This document shows positions 7,109-12,785 of a stretch of 13,609 bases of DNA, in pieces. The DNA is from Candidatus Woesearchaeota archaeon (lineage in GTDB: Archaea > Nanobdellota > Nanobdellia > Woesearchaeales > GW2011-AR9): positions 1-13,609 of the forward strand of contig JACPCC010000075.1 of assembly GCA_016179995.1 (NCBI GenBank), in the 5' to 3' direction. Under the pieces are notes generated by a model. The model was not told where the DNA came from and ran no database searches. It saw only the letters and a list, made by a program, of their open reading frames with translations. How positions within the stretch are numbered: the first letter of the stretch is position 1; each line of letters opens with the position of its first letter. The translations under genes were made by a program, and so were the position numbers.

Positions 7109-8476
7109 ATGAATTTTACACCAAAAGACATCAAATCAGAAAAAGTATTAGTTGTGCGAAGAGATAGTATTGTTTCCTCTTTAACACTTGCAGATAGAGT
7201 TATTATCTCTAAATCTTATCAACCAGAGACATATCCGGAATATAAAGAAATATTTGGAACACGTACATCTTCAAGTGATGCTTATCCTATTGATTATATC
7301 AAAAGCTACGGGTTAGAATATCAACGTTCTTTGTATACTAGAGAAAAGGCTGTTATTAGTGCACTTTCTTCGCTTGACCGGTGCTTAGTTCCAAAATACC
7401 TTAAAAGTGATGATAAGAAAATGAAAATTTATATGGAATTTATCCCTTATCCAACTTTTCAAGAAGAATTTCTAAATGCAAAAGGAGATAGAGGAAAGAC
7501 GCAAAGTCTTACTAAAGAGCTCACAGATATTATCACTGAATTTCATTTAGTCTGTAACAATAATTTAAGTTATTTGATTTCTCATGCTAAATTTGGAAAG
7601 AAAAGAAAGTTGTATGAAAGAAATGAAAAAGAGGAGAAAAAAAGATGGACAAATTATTTTCTTAGCATAATATATCACGGTAGTGAAGATTTTAATCAAT
7701 ATAGAGAAGAAAAAGGACTTAATGAAGAAGGACTAACTCCCCAAAAAATTAGAAAATATATTAAACTATTTTTACATGAAAAGAAAAAGATAAATTTAGA
7801 GGATTTGGTAGATGATTTTATTCAAACTGATATGGCCATTAACAATAGTAAAAATAATTTTATAAGCGGAGATTTTGGACCTCAAAATGTCTTTAGAATT
7901 GAAGATGAACCGCGGCAAATTCGTGTTTTTGACTTTGATAAAGCAAGATTGGGTAATCAGGACATTGATCTCACCAGTGCAATTTACAACATCCACCGAA
8001 ATAACTTTGATAAAGAAGAAGAAATATTTTCAGTAAGTTGTGCTGCGGAGTATTATAGAAAACTAGGTGTCGCAGAAAAAGATTTACCAGAGAGACTAGC
8101 TAAATTGTGTGTAGAATCGCGTTTGAAACAAAATATTCGTCTTTTTTCAGTTTATTGTAAAATGATCCCATATGAGATTAGAAAATATCTTGGTGAGAAA
8201 GAAGAATATCCAGAACTAAAGAATGGTGAGTTAAGAGCTGCTTTTTTGAATGAAATGTTTTCGAATAATTTTAAGAAATTTTTTGACTACTTTAGACAAG
8301 GAGAAGAAGGTTGGCATCTTCTAATAGACCCTATTTCCGTCGATACTATGGTTAAAATTAAGCATCAGCTCTTTACTATTGAAAGTTTTTTAAAAGATTG
8401 TAATGTGCTTCCCCTTGGAAGTATAAATCAAGATAGATTAAAAAGATTCAAAAAAATTATAACCCCATCTAATTAA
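7109..8476 (+). CDS. Aminoglycoside-phosphotransferase-like (APH/choline kinase fold) protein
   Basis: A 455-aa protein with the kinase-fold signature of the APH family. The catalytic-loop equivalent is ISGDFGPQNVF, with Asp255 as presumed base and Asn260 as metal ligand. The usual first His of this loop is Ser253. The metal-binding equivalent of DFG follows as VFDFDKARLG (Asp275/Asp277), with QDIDLTSA after it as in many APH proteins. A candidate Lys (VIISKSYQ) and a helix with Glu (REKAVISAL) lie in the N-terminal lobe. An insert of about 80 charged residues lies between about 165 and 245, and about 170 residues follow the active site, longer than a minimal APH. The stop TAA directly abuts the ATG of the CYTH gene, so the two are almost certainly co-translated and functionally linked. 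Substrate unknown: a small molecule, sugar, nucleotide or protein are all possible. No resistance role is implied. Confidence 0.8.
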   Translation: MNFTPKDIKSEKVLVVRRDSIVSSLTLADRVIISKSYQPETYPEYKEIFGTRTSSSDAYPIDYIKSYGLEYQRSLYTREKAVISALSSLDRCLVPKYLKSDDKKMKIYMEFIPYPTFQEEFLNAKGDRGKTQSLTKELTDIITEFHLVCNNNLSYLISHAKFGKKRKLYERNEKEEKKRWTNYFLSIIYHGSEDFNQYREEKGLNEEGLTPQKIRKYIKLFLHEKKKINLEDLVDDFIQTDMAINNSKNNFISGDFGPQNVFRIEDEPRQIRVFDFDKARLGNQDIDLTSAIYNIHRNNFDKEEEIFSVSCAAEYYRKLGVAEKDLPERLAKLCVESRLKQNIRLFSVYCKMIPYEIRKYLGEKEEYPELKNGELRAAFLNEMFSNNFKKFFDYFRQGEEGWHLLIDPISVDTMVKIKHQLFTIESFLKDCNVLPLGSINQDRLKRFKKIITPSN

Positions 8477-9205
8477 ATGGAAGACAATATTGAAATGGAA
8501 AAAAAATATTTGATAAAAGAAGAAAATATTTTTAAAGAAATAATTAAAATATTAAGTATCTCATCATTGGATAATATTTCAAATTCTCCGCATAAAATTA
8601 ATGAATACAAAGTAAAACAAATTTTAACAAAAGAAAGAAAATATCGCTACTTTGATACTTTCGACAGAATATTAGAGAAAGAAGATTTATTGGCTTATGT
8701 AGGTCCATTAGAAAAAGAAGGAGGATCTGCTTCTTTGCGACAAAGAGAAGAGGATTACGTCTTTACAGTTAAAGTTCCAACCGAAGATAATGAAATAAGA
8801 AAAGAATATCAAACTGAGATTCCTGCTGAGGGAACTGATTTTTATGCTTTAAGTCCAGAACACTTTATGCATTGGTCTCCCATGAGAACAATTAAAGAGA
8901 GAGGTGGAAATAGGTCTCTTCAGGAAGTAGTCAGATTATTGGTAACTACTAATAGATTTGATCTTTATTCTAAAGATGAGATAAAAATAGAAATTGCTGT
9001 TGATCAGATTAGAGCAGAATCACCACTAGATATTTCCTGTAATTTTTACGAATTGGAAATAGAAAAAAAGAAATATGGCAATGACCTAGATAAAGAAAAT
9101 ATCGCACTCTTCTTTACAGATAATTATGGAGATAGTTTAATAGCCAACTGGTTGCCAAAATGGATTAAAGCGCTGAAATTGATGCGAGGACAGAAAATAG
9201 AATAA
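8477..9205 (+). CDS. CYTH-domain (triphosphate tunnel metalloenzyme-like) protein
   Basis: A 242-aa protein with the CYTH order of motifs. The N-terminal ExExK signature is Glu6, Glu8, Lys10 in IEMEKKYLI, which requires the ATG at 8477 rather than the Met at residue 7. Next come YRYFDTFDRILEK (like the YYDT...L strand of the family), SLRQREEDYVFTVKV, IRKEYQTEI and late strands IKIEIAVDQI and NFYELEIEKKK. Alternating charged residues in these strands would line the tunnel that binds triphosphates and divalent metal. CYTH members act as thiamine triphosphatase, inorganic triphosphatase, RNA triphosphatase or class IV adenylate cyclase; nothing visible picks one. There is no CHAD domain. The gene starts on the base after the kinase-like stop codon, implying translational coupling. 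Confidence 0.8.
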   Translation: MEDNIEMEKKYLIKEENIFKEIIKILSISSLDNISNSPHKINEYKVKQILTKERKYRYFDTFDRILEKEDLLAYVGPLEKEGGSASLRQREEDYVFTVKVPTEDNEIRKEYQTEIPAEGTDFYALSPEHFMHWSPMRTIKERGGNRSLQEVVRLLVTTNRFDLYSKDEIKIEIAVDQIRAESPLDISCNFYELEIEKKKYGNDLDKENIALFFTDNYGDSLIANWLPKWIKALKLMRGQKIE

Positions 9206-9570
9206 ACGTATTTGTTTAGCTCGGCGCGGTCAATAAGTTTTCCGAGCGTAACCATTCGTCAGATGGTTCGAGTTCCCCGCCAGCAAAAGAGTATATTTAC
9301 TATTTAATTCATCATACAGCTTTAGTGGGGCGAGGAAAACAGACCGCCGAATTGCTAAACAAATACGAATAAACTTTAATGATAATATGTTTAAACTATG
9401 ATACAAATGTGTGAAACCGCCTCACTCCGTGATATTTTCTAAAGTGACATTTTAATGGAAGAATTTATAAATATCTTATAGGTATAGGCATAAACAACCA
9501 ATAATCTGAATTAATAATATAAACAGTTTACCTCAGCAATAATCACCAAAATAAATATAGTTAATTTTAC
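9206..9570 (+). other. Gene-free stretch with a decayed frame, tRNA-like hairpins and an orphan TATA box
   Basis: A frame without an ATG runs from 9220 to TAA 9370-9372. Its end reads YYLIHHTALVGRGKQTAELL, which has the look of a real amphipathic C-terminus, so it may be a gene remnant of unknown family. The same DNA carries two perfect stems: GCTCGG 9219-9224 with CCGAGC 9242-9247, and AACCAT 9250-9255 with ATGGTT 9263-9268. The second runs into GGTTCGAGTT, reminiscent of a tRNA T-arm, but no complete tRNA can be folded. A strong archaeal TATA (TTTATAAAT) lies at 9464-9472, with no ORF after it. Its expected start near 9495 would give a leader of about 75 nt before tRNA-Leu. Confidence 0.35.
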
Positions 9571-9679
9571 GCCGGGGTAGCAAAGCCTGGCCAAATGCGC
9601 AGGACTTAAGCAACCCAAAGAATGGGAGAAGTCATCCTGTTCCTTAGTGGATTCGGGGGTTCAAATCCCTTCCCCGGCA
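9571..9679 (+). tRNA. tRNA-Leu (UAA) with a 23-nt intron
   Basis: A complete cloverleaf. The acceptor GCCGGGG (9571-9577) pairs with CCCCGGC (9672-9678), with discriminator A at 9679 and no encoded CCA. The D stem is GCA/TGC. The anticodon stem is CAGGA (9600-9604) with TCCTG (9635-9639), anticodon TAA at 9607-9609. The T-arm GGGGG-TTCAAAT-CCCTT has two G-U pairs. The long variable arm (about 9640-9654, stem TCC/GGA) marks a type II tRNA, as expected for Leu. The intron is best placed at 9611-9633, between positions 37 and 38. Removing it restores the 7-nt loop CTTAAGA. The intron has a CCC/GGG hairpin, and ACTT/AAGT (9604-9607 with 9629-9632) gives a 4-bp helix of bulge-helix-bulge type recognised by the archaeal splicing endonuclease. 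A T-rich run follows the gene. Confidence 0.93.
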
Positions 9680-9734
9680 TTTATTTTTCTTTCTTTAGAA
9701 ATATTAAGGATAATTTATAGAAATTTTGAGGTTG

Positions 9735-9779
9735 ATAAGGGCAGACTGCCCTTATGTGAGAATCAATGCCCCGGCATTT
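9735..9779 (+). repeat. Hairpin followed by a copy of the tRNA-Leu 3' end
   Basis: ATAAGGGC (9735-9742) and GCCCTTAT (9748-9755) form a perfect 8-bp stem with loop AGACT. Fourteen bases later, CCCCGGCATTT at 9769-9779 repeats exactly the end of tRNA-Leu and its flank (9672-9682), followed by a T-rich run. A short repeat of a tRNA 3' end is what an old integrase attachment site leaves, but no integrase is visible. It could also be a small-RNA hairpin or terminator. Confidence 0.4.
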
Positions 9780-9944
9780 TTCTTTTTTCTGATAGTTTAG
9801 CAAAAAATAATTTATTGATCCTAGTGACGATAAAGGAAGGGATTTGAACCATTATTTATTTAGAAAACTATTTCTTTTCTCTAAAATATTAAATATTCTT
9901 CATCACCACAAACATTATCAATACTTATCAATCTTGAATTAGTA

Positions 9945-10415
9945 ATGAAAAATGCCACTTTGTGTTTTCTAATCCATGAATCAGAAGAAAAAGTACTTTT
10001 AGGTCTAAAGAAACGTGGTTTTGGAGCTGGCAAATATAACGGTTTTGGCGGAAAAATAGGCGAACAAGAAACTATTGAAGAAGCCGCTTTGCGAGAATTT
10101 TATGAAGAGACTAGTATAACAATTGAACAAAAAAATTTATCCAAAGTGGCAGAGTTATATTTCACTTTCTCTGCTAAACCAGATTGGGATCAAACTGTCT
10201 ACGTTTTTATAGCTAAAGAATGGCAAGGTGTGCCTCAAGAAAGCGAGGAGATGAAACCAGAGTGGTATAGATATACAAAAATTCCCTTTTCACAAATGTG
10301 GCAGGATGATAAATATTGGCTGCCTTTAATTCTACAGGGTAAAAAGCTAAAGGGATGGTTTACTTTTGGCGAAGATAACCAATCAGTGAAAGAATATAAG
10401 ATAGAAGAGTATTAG
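9945..10415 (+). CDS. MTH1-type Nudix hydrolase (probable 8-oxo-dGTP diphosphatase)
   Basis: Hydrolyses oxidised purine nucleoside triphosphates to monophosphates, keeping them out of DNA. At 156 aa it equals human MTH1 in length and follows it closely. The Nudix box begins at Gly36 (GKIGEQETIEEAALREFYEE), with the catalytic Glu residues present and only the late Gly of the consensus replaced by Ser. The MTH1 substrate pocket is also recognisable: Asn in KYNGFGGK (residue 32) and the Asp pair in MWQDDKYWLPLIL (about 121-122), followed by LKGWFTFGEDNQSVKEY, which aligns with the MTH1 C-terminus. This makes MTH1 a better match than bacterial MutT. The ATG at 9945 is the only sensible start. The stop is TAG. 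The last codons lie in a 14-bp duplication (AGAAGAGTATTAGG at 10403-10416 and 10420-10433). It stands alone between RNA genes. Confidence 0.92.
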   Translation: MKNATLCFLIHESEEKVLLGLKKRGFGAGKYNGFGGKIGEQETIEEAALREFYEETSITIEQKNLSKVAELYFTFSAKPDWDQTVYVFIAKEWQGVPQESEEMKPEWYRYTKIPFSQMWQDDKYWLPLILQGKKLKGWFTFGEDNQSVKEYKIEEY

Positions 10416-10433
10416 GTACAGAAGAGTATTAGG
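10403..10433 (+). repeat. Short tandem duplication at the end of the Nudix gene
   Basis: AGAAGAGTATTAGG occurs at 10403-10416 and again at 10420-10433, a period of 17 bp. The first copy holds the last codons and the TAG stop; the second lies outside the gene. Confidence 0.7.
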
Positions 10434-10488
10434 GATAGAATAGTTTAAGAAAAACCAATATTAGTGAATACATTGTTTGAAAAAGCAA

Positions 10489-10498
10489 CTTTTAAAAA
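10489..10498 (+). promoter_or_regulatory. TATA box upstream of the first tRNA-Thr-like unit
   Basis: CTTTTAAAAA is centred about 30 bp upstream of the first tRNA-like unit at 10524, right for an archaeal promoter. This suggests the repeat array can be transcribed from its left end. Confidence 0.45.
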
Positions 10499-10523
10499 GA
10501 AAACGCCTTTTTTGTACAATTAA

Positions 10524-10657
10524 GCATCTGTAGCTCAGTGGTTGACGCGGCAAATTACGTTTTGCATCCGTGGTGCATTTCGCCGCAACTGGCTCAATAG
10601 CACGAATTTAAAAACAAAAAGTAAAATACAAAGTTAAGTTAAACACACACATTTATC
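10524..10657 (+). repeat. 134-bp unit A: tRNA-Thr 5'-half pseudogene plus spacer
   Basis: It begins GCATCTGTAGCTCAGTGGTT, a tRNA-Thr-like acceptor 5' strand and D-loop, and keeps the anticodon-loop region CCGTGGTGCATTTCG (compare CCTTGGTACATTTCG in the real gene). The D stem lacks a proper partner, about 17 bp are inserted before the anticodon region, and no T-arm or 3' acceptor follows, so it cannot fold as a tRNA. A hairpin forms instead: GCGGCAAAT (from about 10547) with ATTTCGCCGC (to about 10587), one bulged C. An A-rich spacer completes the unit. It differs from unit B by only a few bases. Confidence 0.75.
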
Positions 10658-10791
10658 GCCCCTGTAGCTCAGTGGTTGACGCGGCAAATTACGTATTGCG
10701 TCCGTGGTGCATTTCGCCGCAACTGGCTCAATAGCACGAATTTAAAAACAAAAAGTAAAATACAAAGTTAAGTTAAAAACTCACATTCATC
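10658..10791 (+). repeat. 134-bp unit B: tRNA-Thr 5'-half pseudogene plus spacer
   Basis: Same structure as unit A, offset by exactly 134 bp. Here the first seven bases are GCCCCTG, identical to the acceptor strand of the intact tRNA-Thr. The hairpin GCGGCAAAT/ATTTCGCCGC is kept, as is an inner one (GCGTCC/GGTGC). Compared with unit A, one change within that inner stem (A to G opposite U) keeps the pairing, though two copies are too few to show covariation. The spacer AATTTAAAAACAAAAAGT etc. is nearly identical to that of unit A. Confidence 0.75.
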
Positions 10792-10901
10792 GCCCCTGTA
10801 GCTTAGTGGTTGGAGCGCGTCCTTGGTACATTTCGTTAACGAAATGTTCGGAACGAAGTGACAGAAAGGACGAGGCCGGGAGTTCAAATCTCCCCAGGGG
10901 C
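10792..10901 (+). tRNA. tRNA-Thr (GGU) with an intron of about 38 nt
   Basis: The acceptor GCCCCTG (10792-10798) pairs perfectly with CAGGGGC (10895-10901). The discriminator would be T (10902), as is usual for archaeal tRNA-Thr. D arm GCTT/GAGC; anticodon stem CGTCC (10818-10822) with GGACG (10868-10872); anticodon GGT at 10825-10827; variable loop AGGCC; T-arm GGGAG-TTCAAAT-CTCCC, perfect. The intron is placed at 10829-10866, between positions 37 and 38. It contains the 18-nt palindrome CATTTCGTTAACGAAATG (10829-10846). An alternative 8-bp stem pairs CATTTCGT (10829-10836) with ACGAAGTG (10853-10860). The splice-site bulge-helix-bulge is not clean, so boundaries may shift by a base or two. 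T6 at 10902-10907 is a likely terminator. The 5' half is the third member of the 134-bp array. Confidence 0.9.
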
Positions 10902-10907
10902 TTTTTT
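10902..10907 (+). terminator. T-run after tRNA-Thr
   Basis: Six T residues directly follow the tRNA acceptor strand, typical of archaeal oligo-T termination. The first T may serve as the discriminator base. Confidence 0.45.
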
Positions 10908-10909
10908 AT

Positions 10910-10980
10910 TCTAACTACAAGCCCTACCCTTAAAATAGGCCTTTTGAGGCTCGAGATTGAAGCCTCTAACCACAAGCCCT
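10910..10980 (+). repeat. Pair of 16-bp direct repeats flanking a hairpin
   Basis: TCTAACTACAAGCCCT (10910-10925) recurs as TCTAACCACAAGCCCT (10965-10980), 15 of 16 bases identical, 55 bp apart. Between them GAGGCT and AGCCTC (about 10946-10951 and 10961-10966) form a 6-bp stem. This may be a scar of an excised or decayed element next to the tRNA-Thr 3' end. Confidence 0.5.
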
Positions 10981-10999
10981 CATTTTAGGAGGAATTTAG

Positions 11000-11220
11000 G
11001 TATTCCCTAAGTTTAAGAATTCTGGACTTTATTTTCAATCTTAGAATGATATTGGCTTCAGGTCTCTCCTTCAATTCCTACTTTCTTGCCTTGAGCTTCG
11101 AAGATGATACCAGCATTAGAGCTGACAAACAATTCTACTTTTTTGACATATTTCCGAAGATATTCTTAAATGGCCTTGACAGGAGTAATTTCTCTTATTT
11201 TTGTAAATTATAGGAGTGAA
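11000..11220 (-). pseudogene. Decayed coding remnant, possibly a PD-(D/E)XK-type nuclease C-terminus
   Basis: On the minus strand one frame reads, with stops, ITPVKAI, stop (11166-11168), EYLRKYVKKVELFVSSNAG, then IIFEAQGKKVGIEGET, stop TGA (11058-11060), SQYHSKIENKVQNS, stop. The part ending in GIEGET, a stop where Gly would fit, then KIENKV resembles the E-x-E-T-G motif and following helix at the C-terminus of some archaeal ATPase-linked or restriction-like nucleases. That match is from memory and weak. No intact ORF exists here. The 426 bp between tRNA-Thr and the MerT-like gene otherwise hold only the repeats noted and the start signals of that gene. Confidence 0.3.
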
Positions 11221-11333
11221 CCATAATTACCTATTTCACCTGCCCTTGAGATTTATGCCCTTTTCTGGTCATTTCAAAGATTATTTGAATAGTCAAACAG
11301 AACTCATAAGAACTGATTCTTCTTCAGGAACGC

Positions 11334-11717
11334 ATGACCCTATTAACTTCCTCAGAAAAATCTTTTCTTAAGAGAATTATACCCTTTACTGCTTTCTTGG
11401 GTGGACTGTGCTGTTTTACTCCACTTCTTCTGGTATTGCTGGGGCTAAGTTCCGTTTCATTCGCCGCTTCCTTGTCAAATATGTTATATGGAGGGTATAA
11501 ATGGATTTTTAGAGGAATTGCCTTGGTGTTCCTGCTGACAGCTTTAGGATGGTATCTCTACAAAAAAGAAAGTATTTGCACTTTAGACCAAATAAAGAGA
11601 GAAAAAAGAAAGATTATTAATCTTATCCTCCTTTCAGTGACTGTAGCAGTATTGGCATATATCATTTGGCTCTATGTCATTGTGGAAATAATTGGAGCAA
11701 TTATCGGAATATGGTAA
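11334..11717 (+). CDS. MerT-like small membrane protein
   Basis: A 127-aa protein with about three transmembrane segments (roughly 17-38, 53-73, 92-125). The first holds a Cys-Cys-x-x-Pro motif (LCCFTPLLLVLLGL, Cys26/Cys27), very like the first helix of the mercuric transporter MerT. The second segment (RGIALVFLLTALGWYLYKK) also fits MerT, and one further Cys follows (ESICTLDQIK). MerT proper carries a second Cys pair, and no merA, merP or merR is nearby, so mercury transport is not established; transport of another soft metal or a redox role is possible. The ATG at 11334 is preceded by AGGAA. Its stop overlaps the start of the DUF3179 gene (ATGGTAA at 11711-11717), implying coupled translation. 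The region looks less A+T-rich than the flanks, hinting at later acquisition. Confidence 0.65.
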   Translation: MTLLTSSEKSFLKRIIPFTAFLGGLCCFTPLLLVLLGLSSVSFAASLSNMLYGGYKWIFRGIALVFLLTALGWYLYKKESICTLDQIKREKRKIINLILLSVTVAVLAYIIWLYVIVEIIGAIIGIW

Positions 11718-12736
11718 CGCAAAAAGGAAGTGTGGGATTAATTGTTGTCTTTACTTTTGCCTTTTCATTACTTTTTTTTGCAGGCTGTAGCCCCCCGCCT
11801 GACACCACTCTTCTCGTTGACCGGCCAACGGTGCCAGCAGCAGAACAAGATGACATTAAAATTACGGAAGAGGGTGTTAAATATCTGGTCCATCCAGACA
11901 AAATTCTTTCTGGAGGCCCGCCAAAAGATGGCATTCCCGCTATTGATAGTCCTCGTTTTGTGTCGGTACAGGAAGCGGATAAATGGATTAAAGATAATGA
12001 ATTGGTACTGGGTATAATTTACAAAGGAGTAAAGCGTGTCTACCCCCTCCAGATTTTAGTATGGCACGAAATCGTGAATGATAAGATTGCTGGTGATCTC
12101 ATACTGATTACCTACTGCCATTTATGTGGGTCGGGAATAGCCTATGAAGGCATGATCGAAATAAACGGACAAAGGGTAGAGACGGAATTTGGCACTTCCG
12201 GTAAATTATATAATTCCAATTTAGTGATGTATGATCGCAAAACGGATAGTTTTTGGACTCAAATTGATGGCAAAGCAATTGTCGGTGAATTAGCCGGGCA
12301 AGAATTGAGTGAGATTTCTATTGATACCGTAAGCTGGCGAGATTGGAAAGCAGAACATCCTGATTCGGAAGTATTAAGTCAAGAAACTGGATACACAAGG
12401 AATTATGGTAAAGACCCCTATGGTAATTATTATGAAGATAGTAATCTTTTTTTCCCAGTTGAAAATGAAGATAATAGAGTCCATCCCAAAACCATTATTT
12501 TTGGAATTGAAGTCAACGGAACATATAAGGCTTATCGGGAAGATGACCTCATCAAAGTTAAGGTTATAGAAGATGTCCTTAGTGAGATTAGCATAAAAGT
12601 AGAGAGAGATGAAGCAGGAATTGTCAAAATCACCAATCTTGAAACTGGAGAAGAAATCGTCAAGGAACGTGACTTCTGGTTCGCTTGGTATGCATTCCAT
12701 CCCGAAACCACTTTATATGAATTATCCCGCCAATAA
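11711..12736 (+). CDS. DUF3179-domain lipoprotein
   Basis: A 341-aa exported protein of the DUF3179 family, whose function is not established. I chose the ATG at 11711, which overlaps the stop of the preceding gene by seven bases. A longer frame starts at 11666, but only the shorter form begins with a signal peptide (VTQKGSVGLIVVFTFAFSLL) ending in a lipobox-like FAGC with Cys26 as the presumed lipid-anchored residue. Family hallmarks: AYPL-like segment KRVYPLQILVWHEIVND, then ITYCHLCGSGIAYEG with Cys136 and Cys139, then FGTSGKLYNSNLVMYDRKT and SFWTQIDGKAIVGELAG, and a TGYTRNYGKDPYGNYY stretch. The C-x-x-C suggests metal or haem binding or thiol chemistry outside the membrane (inference). Coupling to the MerT-like protein suggests joint action at the cell surface, perhaps in metal handling. 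Confidence 0.87.
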   Translation: MVTQKGSVGLIVVFTFAFSLLFFAGCSPPPDTTLLVDRPTVPAAEQDDIKITEEGVKYLVHPDKILSGGPPKDGIPAIDSPRFVSVQEADKWIKDNELVLGIIYKGVKRVYPLQILVWHEIVNDKIAGDLILITYCHLCGSGIAYEGMIEINGQRVETEFGTSGKLYNSNLVMYDRKTDSFWTQIDGKAIVGELAGQELSEISIDTVSWRDWKAEHPDSEVLSQETGYTRNYGKDPYGNYYEDSNLFFPVENEDNRVHPKTIIFGIEVNGTYKAYREDDLIKVKVIEDVLSEISIKVERDEAGIVKITNLETGEEIVKERDFWFAWYAFHPETTLYELSRQ

Positions 12737-12785
12737 GGTAATTACTTACCGACTTACTGCCGTTTAACCGTTTAACCGTAATTAT
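12737..12785. repeat. Short repeats between the DUF3179 gene and the IS remnant
   Basis: GTTTAACC occurs twice in tandem (about 12762-12777), and GGTAATTAC (12737-12745) is echoed by CCGTAATTA (about 12776-12784). Such sequence could be the terminal repeat of the IS element, but the other end lies outside the window, so this cannot be confirmed. Confidence 0.3.

Noticed and set aside
9324..9350. GGGGCGAGGAAAACAGACCG resembles pieces of RNase P RNA conserved regions
   Set aside because: Two motifs normally far apart would be fused, the rest of the RNA is absent, and the bases lie in a frame that reads like protein.
468..9679. Functional clustering of leuS with tRNA-Leu
   Set aside because: They are more than 6 kb apart with many unrelated genes and opposite orientation; coincidence is enough.
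9647..9847. 66-codon frame beginning inside tRNA-Leu
   Set aside because: It starts in the tRNA variable arm and crosses a hairpin and repeat; composition is not protein-like.
10524..10791. CRISPR array
   Set aside because: The repeated units are 134 bp with nearly identical spacers and begin with tRNA sequence; there is no short repeat with unique spacers and no cas gene.
10806..10988. Open frames across the tRNA-Thr on both strands
   Set aside because: They overlap a clear tRNA with perfect acceptor and T stems and have no protein-like features.
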